Position numbers and translations under genes: made by a program. Below are positions 9,002 through 16,788 of a stretch of 64,000 nucleotides of DNA, piece after piece (position 1 is the stretch's first letter; every line of letters starts with the position of its first letter). The notes beneath the pieces were generated by a model. It had not been told where the DNA came from. It was given only the letters and a program-made list of their open reading frames with translations, and did not search any database. This stretch comes from Candidatus Vicinibacter proximus (GTDB lineage: Bacteria > Bacteroidota > Bacteroidia > Chitinophagales > Saprospiraceae), in NCBI GenBank assembly GCA_016713905.1, contig JADJOE010000003.1:248001-312000 (forward strand), read 5' to 3'.

Positions 9002-9117
9002 GAAATTAATTAGGCATGCTTTTTGATTTTGTATTTCCGGTTTGTAGTTGTTTTACAATTAAAGGCTAATTTACTAACCAAGCTAAGATTCAAAATCAAT
9101 GGTTTAAATTTTAGCCT

Positions 9118-10017
9118 ATGATGCGCAAAGCCATCCACATTGGCAGTCCTACTAGAATTAGGATTCAAAATAAGCAGTTTATCATCACCGGAGAAGATGG
9201 TGTTGATCACAGCAGACCCATTGAGGATTACCATATGTTGGTATTGGATCACCCACAAGTCAGCTTAACCATACCTACTTTACTGGAATGCTTAACTCAG
9301 AATGTTTCATTGACAGTATGCGATGAAAGACATTTGCCTTTAGGAGTATGGATGCCATTGTATGCAAACACCATGGCCACGCATAAAACCAATTCCCAAC
9401 TAGAAAGTAGTAAACCTCTCAAGAAAATAATTTGGCAGAAAGTGATAGTTTCTAAAATAAGAAATCAAGCCTTGGTGATGAAAAGATGGGGATTGCCTTA
9501 TAAGTATTTACAGGAAGCTGCAAATAGCGTAAGAAGTGGGGATTCAAGTAATATCGAAGGTCAGGCTGCTGCTTATTATTGGAGGAGATTATTTCCAGGT
9601 CAGGATTTTGTCCGTGATAGATTTGGTGATTTCCCGAATACCATGTTGAATTATGGATATGCCATAATTAGAGCTGCAGTTGCAAGATGTTTACTTGGGG
9701 CCGGGCTATTCCCGATTATGGGAATAAATCATAAAAATACCTACAATCCACTTTGTTTGGCAGATGACATGATGGAACCGTTTCGTCCATTTGTAGATAA
9801 TTGTGTAAAACAACTCATGGGAGATGGGCAAAACAATTCTGAGCATCAATTAAGTATGGCAAGCAGGAAAAGTCTATTAAGCATCCTGGAAATGGATGTA
9901 TTAATTGGATCAGAGACTAAGCCAATGCAGTTAGCAATGCAATCTATGTGCTATTCATTAAGTAAGTGTTTTGAAGAAGGATCGGGGACTCAACTTAAGT
10001 TACCCATATTGCAATGA
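9118..10017 (+). CDS. cas1: CRISPR-associated integrase Cas1
   Basis: 299 residues. Cas1 is the metal-dependent integrase that inserts new spacers with Cas2. The active-site residues are visible: Glu147 in SNIEGQAAAYYW, His205 in GINHKNTYNP, and the acidic group of DDMMEPFRP (Asp217/Glu220). The type II Cas1 hallmark RWGLPYKYL is near residue 121. It begins 116 bp after cas9; that gap has no clear promoter or terminator. It ends in ATGA shared with cas2, so the two are translationally coupled. Two Met codons open the frame; the first is used here. Confidence 0.96.
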   Translation: MMRKAIHIGSPTRIRIQNKQFIITGEDGVDHSRPIEDYHMLVLDHPQVSLTIPTLLECLTQNVSLTVCDERHLPLGVWMPLYANTMATHKTNSQLESSKPLKKIIWQKVIVSKIRNQALVMKRWGLPYKYLQEAANSVRSGDSSNIEGQAAAYYWRRLFPGQDFVRDRFGDFPNTMLNYGYAIIRAAVARCLLGAGLFPIMGINHKNTYNPLCLADDMMEPFRPFVDNCVKQLMGDGQNNSEHQLSMASRKSLLSILEMDVLIGSETKPMQLAMQSMCYSLSKCFEEGSGTQLKLPILQ

Positions 10018-10358
10018 CTGTACATTCATCACGCTTCAATGCATATAGAATTATGTGGGTAATTGTATATTTTGACCTGCCTACAGAAACAAAGGCAGAT
10101 AAAAAACAATACGGCCAGTTTAGGAAGAACCTATTGAAGGCTGGATTCACCATGTTTCAATATTCAATCTACATCAGGCATTGTCTTAGTAAAGAATATG
10201 CAGATCGCTATATTAAGGGAGTTAAAAATATACTTCCATCCAAAGGTCACATCGTTATGTCAACGTTGACCGACAAACAATTCGGTATGATGGAAGTCTA
10301 CCATGGGGTCAAACCCACTAAGCATGATTCAGAACGTCCAATGTTGGAGTTATTTTGA
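10014..10358 (+). CDS. cas2: CRISPR-associated protein Cas2
   Basis: 114 residues. Cas2 forms the structural core of the Cas1-Cas2 integration complex. The ferredoxin-like N-terminal strand with its conserved Asp21 (YRIMWVIVYFDLPTET) and the following FRKNLLKAGFTMFQYSIYIR are typical of type II Cas2. The start at 10014, 4 bp inside cas1, keeps the N-terminal extension normal for Bacteroidota II-C Cas2. The alternative Met14 would remove it. No gene separates it from the array 105 bp downstream. Confidence 0.95.
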   Translation: MTVHSSRFNAYRIMWVIVYFDLPTETKADKKQYGQFRKNLLKAGFTMFQYSIYIRHCLSKEYADRYIKGVKNILPSKGHIVMSTLTDKQFGMMEVYHGVKPTKHDSERPMLELF

Positions 10359-10463
10359 AAAAAAAATGAGCCAAACATCATGTTTGTACTCTTAAAAGCA
10401 TTGTTTTTTTTAAATGAAAAAATACTTTAAGTATCAGAATTTCAGGCCTTTAGGAGAATCAGG
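10359..10463. other. cas2-array junction (possible leader or trailer)
   Basis: This 105-bp AT-rich stretch lies between cas2 and the leftmost repeat. It contains a small inverted repeat AAACAT-C-ATGTTT (near 10374-10386) and an eight-T run near 10404-10411 that could end the cas transcript. Because crRNA transcription runs leftward, convergent transcripts meet here. Whether new spacers are added at this end cannot be decided from one genome. The short open frame across the first repeat is not a gene. Confidence 0.5.
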
Positions 10464-13190
10464 GATATTTCAAAGATACGTTTTTCTTAAAAGTGAAAGC
10501 AAATCAAAACAAAGTGGGGGGGGGAGAAAAAGGGGGGGACGTAGACACAAAACACCACCACCCGATAATTTGGATATTTCAAAGATACGTTTTTCTTAAA
10601 AGTGAAAGCAAATCAAAACTGAACGATGGGTCTTTAAAATACCACCTCGGATATTTCAAAGATACGTTTTTCTTAAAAGTGAAAGCAAATCAAAACGAAA
10701 TTGGAAAACACTGCAATTAATCAATAGGATATTTCAAAGATACGTTTTTCTTAAAAGTGAAAGCAAATCAAAACAAACCCACAAAGTTCAAGTTTTCTTA
10801 AAAGTGAAAGCAAATCAAAACAAAATGGTGACCACTTGTGAATTGCTGATGATATTTCAAAGATACGTTTTTCTTAAAAGTGAAAGCAAATCAAAACTAA
10901 CTGATTTTGACCTTCAGAACCTTGAAGATATTTCAAAGATACGTTTTTCTTAAAAGTGAAAGCAAATCAAAACTTATTAAGTTTATTGTCATTTTATTGT
11001 GTTGATATTTCAAAGATACGTTTTTCTTAAAAGTGAAAGCAAATCAAAACTTGTTTTGATTGGTAATTAATTGTGGTTTGATATTTCAAAGATACGTTTT
11101 TCTTAAAAGTGAAAGCAAATCAAAACTTTAACTCCTCTGGAATCACACACTCTTTGGATATTTCAAAGATACGTTTTTCTTAAAAGTGAAAGCAAATCAA
11201 AACCTGAAGTAGAGGAAATATCAATCGCTCTAGATATTTCAAAGATACGTTTTTCTTAAAAGTGAAAGCAAATCAAAACGTGGAAAAGGATATCCTCCTG
11301 ATCCACTAAGATATTTCAAAGATACGTTTTTCTTAAAAGTGAAAGCAAATCAAAACTTATTTTCTTGCGTTAAAGAAGAAAAGACCGATATTTCAAAGAT
11401 ACGTTTTTCTTAAAAGTGAAAGCAAATCAAAACTTCAAGGTGATGTTGCTCATTCGCAAAGCCGATATTTCAAAGATACGTTTTTCTTAAAAGTGAAAGC
11501 AAATCAAAACAAAGAATCAGCAAACGGAGGCTCAAACAATGATATTTCAAAGATACGTTTTTCTTAAAAGTGAAAGCAAATCAAAACTTGCCGGAGGAGG
11601 ATTAGCAGCTGCGCACAGATATTTCAAAGATACGTTTTTCTTAAAAGTGAAAGCAAATCAAAACTTGGTCAAGTCGGAGAATAGGCGATTTATGATATTT
11701 CAAAGATACGTTTTTCTTAAAAGTGAAAGCAAATCAAAACGCACTCACTCCACCCCTCATCAGTTTTAAGATATTTCAAAGATACGTTTTTCTTAAAAGT
11801 GAAAGCAAATCAAAACCCGGTGTGGTCCATGTACATCTTTCCCCATCGATATTTCAAAGATACGTTTTTCTTAAAAGTGAAAGCAAATCAAAACAATTTC
11901 TTCAAATACTTTACGTCTTAGTGTGATATTTCAAAGATACGTTTTTCTTAAAAGTGAAAGCAAATCAAAACTTGCTGCTCCTGATTCTCCATTGTATATT
12001 GATATTTCAAAGATACGTTTTTCTTAAAAGTGAAAGCAAATCAAAACTTACCGGGTATATTCATGATGAACTTATTGGATATTTCAAAGATACGTTTTTC
12101 TTAAAAGTGAAAGCAAATCAAAACAGGATGTAAGAAAGTTTGAAACTGCAACTGGATATTTCAAAGATACGTTTTTCTTAAAAGTGAAAGCAAATCAAAA
12201 CAGATTGCCTCAGTAGAACGATTAATGTAAGATATTTCAAAGATACGTTTTTCTTAAAAGTGAAAGCAAATCAAAACTGCTGCAATCCGCAACGAATCGC
12301 TAACCTCGATATTTCAAAGATACGTTTTTCTTAAAAGTGAAAGCAAATCAAAACTAATTGGGTGCGAAGGGTCTTTCAGAATGCGATATTTCAAAGATAC
12401 GTTTTTCTTAAAAGTGAAAGCAAATCAAAACAAATCATCAACCATGGTAAGGTAACCTCCGATATTTCAAAGATACGTTTTTCTTAAAAGTGAAAGCAAA
12501 TCAAAACTTCCATTTGGATCTTGTGTTATGGTGGGCAGATATTTCAAAGATACGTTTTTCTTAAAAGTGAAAGCAAATCAAAACTTTAATGCCTCTTCAT
12601 TTCCATTGGTCAAGGATATTTCAAAGATACGTTTTTCTTAAAAGTGAAAGCAAATCAAAACCCTGCCAGTGTGATTTAATTATCCAGGGTAGATATTTCA
12701 AAGATACGTTTTTCTTAAAAGTGAAAGCAAATCAAAACGTATCCTGGTCCGCGTAGCACATAAATTTGATATTTCAAAGATACGTTTTTCTTAAAAGTGA
12801 AAGCAAATCAAAACAGCGTCACCCGAAATACTCAATCGTAAAGGATATTTCAAAGATACGTTTTTCTTAAAAGTGAAAGCAAATCAAAACCTTTGTGCTG
12901 TCTTGTTGATAATTAAAAGGGATATTTCAAAGATACGTTTTTCTTAAAAGTGAAAGCAAATCAAAACCCCCTTCATTCTCATACTCAAATTTGATCGGAT
13001 ATTTCAAAGATACGTTTTTCTTAAAAGTGAAAGCAAATCAAAACAATGTTCGGTGCGTGGTGCGTGGATGTATGGATATTTCAAAGATACGTTTTTCTTA
13101 AAAGTGAAAGCAAATCAAAACTGCAATGCTGCGATTGTGGTCATTTTGTTTGATATTTCAAAGATACGTTTTTCTTAAAAGTGAAAGCAA
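10464..13190 (-). CRISPR. Type II-C CRISPR array, 36 repeats of 47 bp and 35 spacers
   Basis: Thirty-four 47-bp repeats look identical by eye. Repeat 5 (10793-10821) keeps only 29 bp and the right-end repeat (13152-13190) only 39 bp. Spacers are 29-31 bp except the first (10511-10572, 62 bp, with G9 and G7 runs) and the fourth (10775-10792, 18 bp). The crRNA strand is the minus strand: there the repeat begins GTTTTGATTTGCTTTCA, the segment that pairs with the tracrRNA anti-repeat. On that strand each repeat contains TTTG (repeat bases 8-11), 21 nt, then TATCTTTG (33-40), a full Bacteroidota promoter. No spacer has a convincing target in the window. Repeat identity across the array argues for a live locus. 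Confidence 0.97.
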
Positions 13191-13242
13191 TCCTGGACGA
13201 GATGCTTCGCCCACCAACTCAAGCCTTTGAAAATTTATTATT

Positions 13243-13672
13243 TTAATTAAATGATTCCAAAGCCCAACAATCTCCATAATCCACAGAGACAATAATCACA
13301 TCCTCTGGTTTCTCTTGAAGTGCATCCAACTTGTTCTGTAGATAATTTAATGGGTATTCAATGGAGGTGTACATCTCCGGAGTTGGGAATCCATACCTGT
13401 TTTCTGTTGTTGTCAACATACGATTTTCAAAGATATACTTATTTCTAAGTTGCTGCAATTCAAAACTATCCAAATGCCTTTTTCTGTTTCGTATGCTTTT
13501 ATACCCTCCTTCTCCCTTCTGTTCTTTTGCAAATACGTTTGATTTGCTCCTCCACCTGTTTCCGTGTGAATGGCTGTTTTTTATAGGATTCGACTTCTTC
13601 TTCCAATGCCTTTCGGTTCCGCTCTGGAAAATCTTTCGTAAATAAGAGTTCCTTGTCAAATTCCTTTTCCAT
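13243..13672 (-). pseudogene. Small hypothetical gene split by a frameshift
   Basis: Two frames join on the minus strand. The first starts at 13672 (MEKEFDKELLFTKDF...) and reads 57 residues, charged and helical, to a stop at 13499. The second is open through this point and continues KSIRNRKRHLDSFELQQLRN... to the stop at 13243, ending VDYGDCWALESFN. The change of frame falls in a purine-rich run (about 13505-13525), so the ancestral product was probably about 140 residues. A good promoter precedes it on the minus strand (TTG about 13774, N20, TATATTTG 13751-13744). Function not recognised. Alternatives are two overlapping genes, a sequencing error, or programmed frameshifting. The second frame contains a CRISPR-repeat-like stretch. 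Confidence 0.55.
13422..13466 (-). repeat. Degenerate CRISPR-repeat-like sequence 230 bp beyond the array
   Basis: This 45-bp stretch begins GATTTTCAAAGATA and ends GCAATTCAAAAC on the plus strand. It matches the first 15 bases of the 47-bp repeat with one gap and the last 12 with one mismatch, at nearly the right distance. The middle is diverged. It lies inside the frameshifted small gene and keeps TATCTTTG on the minus strand. It may be a relic repeat, a second anti-repeat or a chance intragenic match. Confidence 0.5.
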
Positions 13673-13858
13673 GTTGAATGTTTAACTTTAAAATAGATGA
13701 AAATGCTTGTTCTCTAGGGATTGATTTTTCTTTCAGGATATCTCAAATATACAATTTCAAAAACCGGAATGCAAGACTTTCATCATTTATTTCATTTTTA
13801 TAAAATCCGATTATGTTTTGGTTCCATTGTATTTTTGCAGTTGGACAATAAGCCTAAG

Positions 13859-14332
13859 ATGAGTGAACCAAAATTAAGTAAGGAATATTTGTGGAATTAT
13901 GGAGGTTTCTTTTTACTCATCATGTTGGCAGTTTTCGCCTGTCAATCCGGAACTGTCACGGATAAAAAATTACAAGCCATTCCCTCCCATATTCGCTTTG
14001 AGGAGGGTCAATATGTGTTCTTTACTTATGATTCTGACAGTGTGCTCACCAGCCCAAAATTTTATTTGTATCGGGATTCTCTGATGCGGGTGGCCAGAAC
14101 TGGTTTGATGACGGTCGTGACGGGTTTGTATGAATCTCGGGAACAATATTCCGGCCCTTATGAAAATTTGGGTATGGCACGTGCACAAGCCATTAAAAAA
14201 TTATTGGCCAAACAAATTCCGGCTTCTCGAATTTCCTGTATGTCTGAAATGACCCAATTGCCAGCCACCACGACTAAGGGCCTGTACGAAGCCTATAGAA
14301 TCAGCTTTCAACCCCTGAAGGAAAATTTGTAG
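13859..14332 (+). CDS. Small OmpA-like envelope protein, probable lipoprotein
   Basis: 157 residues from the Met at 13859; the open frame extends upstream, but the promoter-like TATTTTTG at 13830-13837 makes an earlier start unlikely. A hydrophobic segment GGFFLLIMLAVFAC (about residues 14-29) ends in a Cys followed by a polar stretch, resembling a lipobox. The C-terminal half has the order seen in OmpA-type peptidoglycan-binding domains: VVTGLYES, then NLGMARAQAIKKLLAKQIPASRI. It is shorter than a full OmpA domain, so the family call is tentative. The expected place is the periplasmic face of the envelope. coaD follows 100 bp downstream. Confidence 0.65.
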   Translation: MSEPKLSKEYLWNYGGFFLLIMLAVFACQSGTVTDKKLQAIPSHIRFEEGQYVFFTYDSDSVLTSPKFYLYRDSLMRVARTGLMTVVTGLYESREQYSGPYENLGMARAQAIKKLLAKQIPASRISCMSEMTQLPATTTKGLYEAYRISFQPLKENL

Positions 14333-14432
14333 TTCGTCAATCATTATTTTTGAATTTCTCTCCAGGGACCATTTAAACCATGTTTTTTGTATGAACGGTG
14401 ATGAATGCTTAGCTTTGAGCCAATTAGCCCAT

Positions 14433-14924
14433 ATGAAAAAAAAGATAGCGGTCTTACCGGGATCCTTTGACCCCATCACCATCGGACACGTAGACATTGT
14501 GCGCCGTGCTCTGCCACTCTTTGATGAAATCGTTATTGCCATCGGTGTGAATTCTCAAAAAAAATACTTGTTTCCACTTGAGCAAAGGAAATCCTGGCTG
14601 AGGTCTATTTTTGAATATGAGCCCAAGGTAAAAGTCGACGACTATCAGGGCCTTACCCTCAAATATTGCCAAAAAATAGAATCTGATTATCTCATTCGTG
14701 GCATTCGCAATGCAGCTGACTTCGATTATGAACGGACCATTTCGCAAATCAACCACACCGTGGAGAAGCAGTTGGATACCGTGTTTTTTATCGCCCGTCC
14801 CGAATTAAGCCATATTTCCTCAACCATTGTGCGGGAACTGATCCTGGGAGCCGGTGACATCAGTGCTTTTGTTCCGCAGCTTATCCTGAACGATATCAGC
14901 GGAATGTCCATTACCGAGCATTGA
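14433..14924 (+). CDS. coaD: Phosphopantetheine adenylyltransferase
   Basis: 163 residues. The enzyme transfers AMP from ATP to 4'-phosphopantetheine, giving dephospho-CoA, the fourth step of CoA synthesis. The nucleotidyltransferase signature GSFDPITIGHVDI is at the N-terminus, LIRGIRNAADFDYE lies mid-protein and the ISSTIVREL loop is near the C-terminus; all are diagnostic. The start at 14433 (MKKKIAVLPGS) gives the usual length; a Met 42 bp upstream would add an atypical extension. It stands between an envelope protein and pruA with no evident functional link. Confidence 0.96.
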   Translation: MKKKIAVLPGSFDPITIGHVDIVRRALPLFDEIVIAIGVNSQKKYLFPLEQRKSWLRSIFEYEPKVKVDDYQGLTLKYCQKIESDYLIRGIRNAADFDYERTISQINHTVEKQLDTVFFIARPELSHISSTIVRELILGAGDISAFVPQLILNDISGMSITEH

Positions 14925-14992
14925 TTTCAGGCTGATTTCATGGCTTTCTGCCGGAAGCGTCGTTTCTTTGCAGGCAAATTAAATATGCGTTT

Positions 14993-16612
14993 ATGAATCA
15001 AATTCCTGTTCCTAAAAATGAACCGGTACTGAATTATACTCCTGGATCAAAGGAAAAAATAGAACTAAAAAAAGTATTGGCAGAATTAAAATCCAAAGAA
15101 CTGGATATCAAAATGACCATCAATGGACAAAAGGTTGCCTCTGATGATCGTAGAAGGATCCATCCACCACATGAAATAAGTCATACCCTTGGTTATTACT
15201 ATAAAGGCTCTGCAAAAGATGTTCAGGCTGCCATCGACGCGGCACTAACGGCTAAGGAGGGCTGGGAGAAAATGGATTGGAGAGATCGTTCTGCAATTTT
15301 TCTAAAAGCTGCAGATTTAATCGCTGGACGTTACCGCGCCCGCACCAACGCCATGACCATGTTGGGACAGTCAAAAAACATCTATCAGGCTGAAATCGAT
15401 GCGGTATGTGAGTTTTGTGATTTTCTAAGATTCAATGTAGCCTATCTCAAGCAGATCTACGAAATCCAGCCTAATTCAATGCCCATGATGTGGAACAAGC
15501 TGGAATATCGCCCTTTGGAGGGATTCATATTTGCACTGACTCCATTTAATTTTACTTCCATTGCAGGTAACCTTCCTTGTGCTCCGGCTTTGATGGGAAA
15601 TACAGTGGTGTGGAAACCTGCGGAAACGCAAATTTATTCTGCCTCACTCATCATGGAAATTCTGGAGGAGGCAGGTCTTCCTCCCGGAGTCATCAATCTG
15701 GTTTTTGTAGATGGTGCTACTGCCGGAAGTGTCATCTTCGAACATAGAGAATTTGCAGGATTGCACTTTACGGGCTCTACCGGGGTGTTCAGAAATATCT
15801 GGGCAAAAATCGGAAACAATCTTGCTAAATATCGTTCATTTCCAAGATTGGTAGGGGAGACCGGTGGTAAGGATTTTGTAGTTGCACACCCTTCTGCCAA
15901 TCCAAAAGCAGTTGCAGTGGCTCTTTCCCGTGGCGCCTTCGAATTTCAGGGCCAAAAATGTTCCGCAGCCTCCCGAGCCTATCTACCTAAAAGTCTATGG
16001 CCGGCAATTGAAGGTTTCATGCAAGCAGATCTTGATTCCATGAAAATGGGAAGTCCGGAAAATTTTACCAATTTCATCAACGCAGTCATCGATGAAAAAT
16101 CATTTGACAAATTAAAATCTTACATAGACGATGTCGCAAAATCTCCCGATGCCAAAATCATCGCCGGAGGTAAATGTGATAAATCCATCGGCTATTATAT
16201 TGAACCTACCATCATCCTCACAACCAATCCTGATTACGTTACCTTGTGTGAAGAGTTATTTGGACCGGTTTTGACCATCTATGTTTATGAGGATGCAGAT
16301 TATGATCAAATACTTCATAAAGTGGACCAAACTTCAGATTATGCATTGACGGGTGCAGTCTTTGCAAAGGAACGTGAAGTCATCCTGCACAGCTCCCATG
16401 TGTTAAGAAATGCTGCCGGTAATTTTTACATCAATGACAAGCCAACAGGTGCTGTCGTAGATCAGCAACCATTCGGAGGTGCTAGAGCTTCCGGTACGAA
16501 CGACAAAGCAGGCTCCGTACTCAATCTTATCCGATGGGTGTCTCCGCGCACCATCAAAGAAAATTTTGATCCTCCTCTTTCCTACGAGTATCCGTTTATG
16601 AAAGAAGAATAA
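14993..16612 (+). CDS. pruA: L-glutamate gamma-semialdehyde dehydrogenase (1-pyrroline-5-carboxylate dehydrogenase)
   Basis: 539 residues, an ALDH4-type aldehyde dehydrogenase that oxidises glutamate semialdehyde to glutamate with NAD+, the second step of proline degradation. Glu289 in GETGGKD and the catalytic Cys323 in QGQKCSAASR are in place. GFIFALTPFNFTSIAGNLP is the cofactor-binding region and PTGAVVDQQPFGGARASGTNDK the typical C-terminal motif. The length equals that of eukaryote-like monofunctional P5CDH; there is no fused proline dehydrogenase. The gene is monocistronic by context, with a converging gene behind it. Confidence 0.95.
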   Translation: MNQIPVPKNEPVLNYTPGSKEKIELKKVLAELKSKELDIKMTINGQKVASDDRRRIHPPHEISHTLGYYYKGSAKDVQAAIDAALTAKEGWEKMDWRDRSAIFLKAADLIAGRYRARTNAMTMLGQSKNIYQAEIDAVCEFCDFLRFNVAYLKQIYEIQPNSMPMMWNKLEYRPLEGFIFALTPFNFTSIAGNLPCAPALMGNTVVWKPAETQIYSASLIMEILEEAGLPPGVINLVFVDGATAGSVIFEHREFAGLHFTGSTGVFRNIWAKIGNNLAKYRSFPRLVGETGGKDFVVAHPSANPKAVAVALSRGAFEFQGQKCSAASRAYLPKSLWPAIEGFMQADLDSMKMGSPENFTNFINAVIDEKSFDKLKSYIDDVAKSPDAKIIAGGKCDKSIGYYIEPTIILTTNPDYVTLCEELFGPVLTIYVYEDADYDQILHKVDQTSDYALTGAVFAKEREVILHSSHVLRNAAGNFYINDKPTGAVVDQQPFGGARASGTNDKAGSVLNLIRWVSPRTIKENFDPPLSYEYPFMKEE

Positions 16613-16618
16613 ATATTA

Positions 16619-16644
16619 ATTAGCTAATTTGAAAATTAGCTAAT
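16619..16644. repeat. Perfect 12-bp inverted repeat after pruA
   Basis: ATTAGCTAATTT and AAATTAGCTAAT are separated by 2 bp. The same 12-mer ATTAGCTAATTT occurs again at 16779-16790 overlapping the stop region of the converging gene. With no T-run on the plus strand it is a weak terminator at best; it may be a processing or protein-binding site. Confidence 0.55.
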
Positions 16645-16691
16645 GAGTTAATGATGGGAAATGTTGATGTGTTAATGAAGATGTCCAATCC

Positions 16692-16729
16692 TCAAAAAAA
16701 AAGCTCATTGGCTAAAAAGCCAATGAGCT
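16692..16729 (-). terminator. Rho-independent terminator of the minus-strand T9SS gene
   Basis: A perfect 12-bp stem AGCTCATTGGCT / AGCCAATGAGCT (16702-16713 and 16718-16729) with a 4-nt loop. The A-run at 16694-16703 gives a U-tail on the minus strand, so it ends transcription from the gene at 16789-20085. Confidence 0.9.
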
Positions 16730-16788
16730 ATATCAACAAAAACAATATGCTTAACTACAAGAATTTCATTCTTACCATATTAGCTAAT

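Noticed and set aside
10898..10926. Possible self-targeting: 13 bases of spacer 6 (ACTGATTTTGACC) also occur at 20728-20740 in the TonB receptor gene
   Set aside because: Only 13 of 29 bases agree and the flanks differ; expected by chance in AT-rich DNA.
10414..11926. Open reading frames running through the CRISPR array (for example at 10414-10599, 10493-10720, 11539-11769, 11723-11926)
   Set aside because: They consist of translated 47-bp repeats joined by unrelated spacers; open by chance because the repeat lacks stops in some frames.
13737..13758. A second repeat-like match (GATATCTCAAATATACA) 280 bp beyond the degenerate repeat
   Set aside because: The likeness is confined to the promoter part (TTG-N20-TATATTTG on the minus strand) of the small gene; no match to the 3' half of the repeat.
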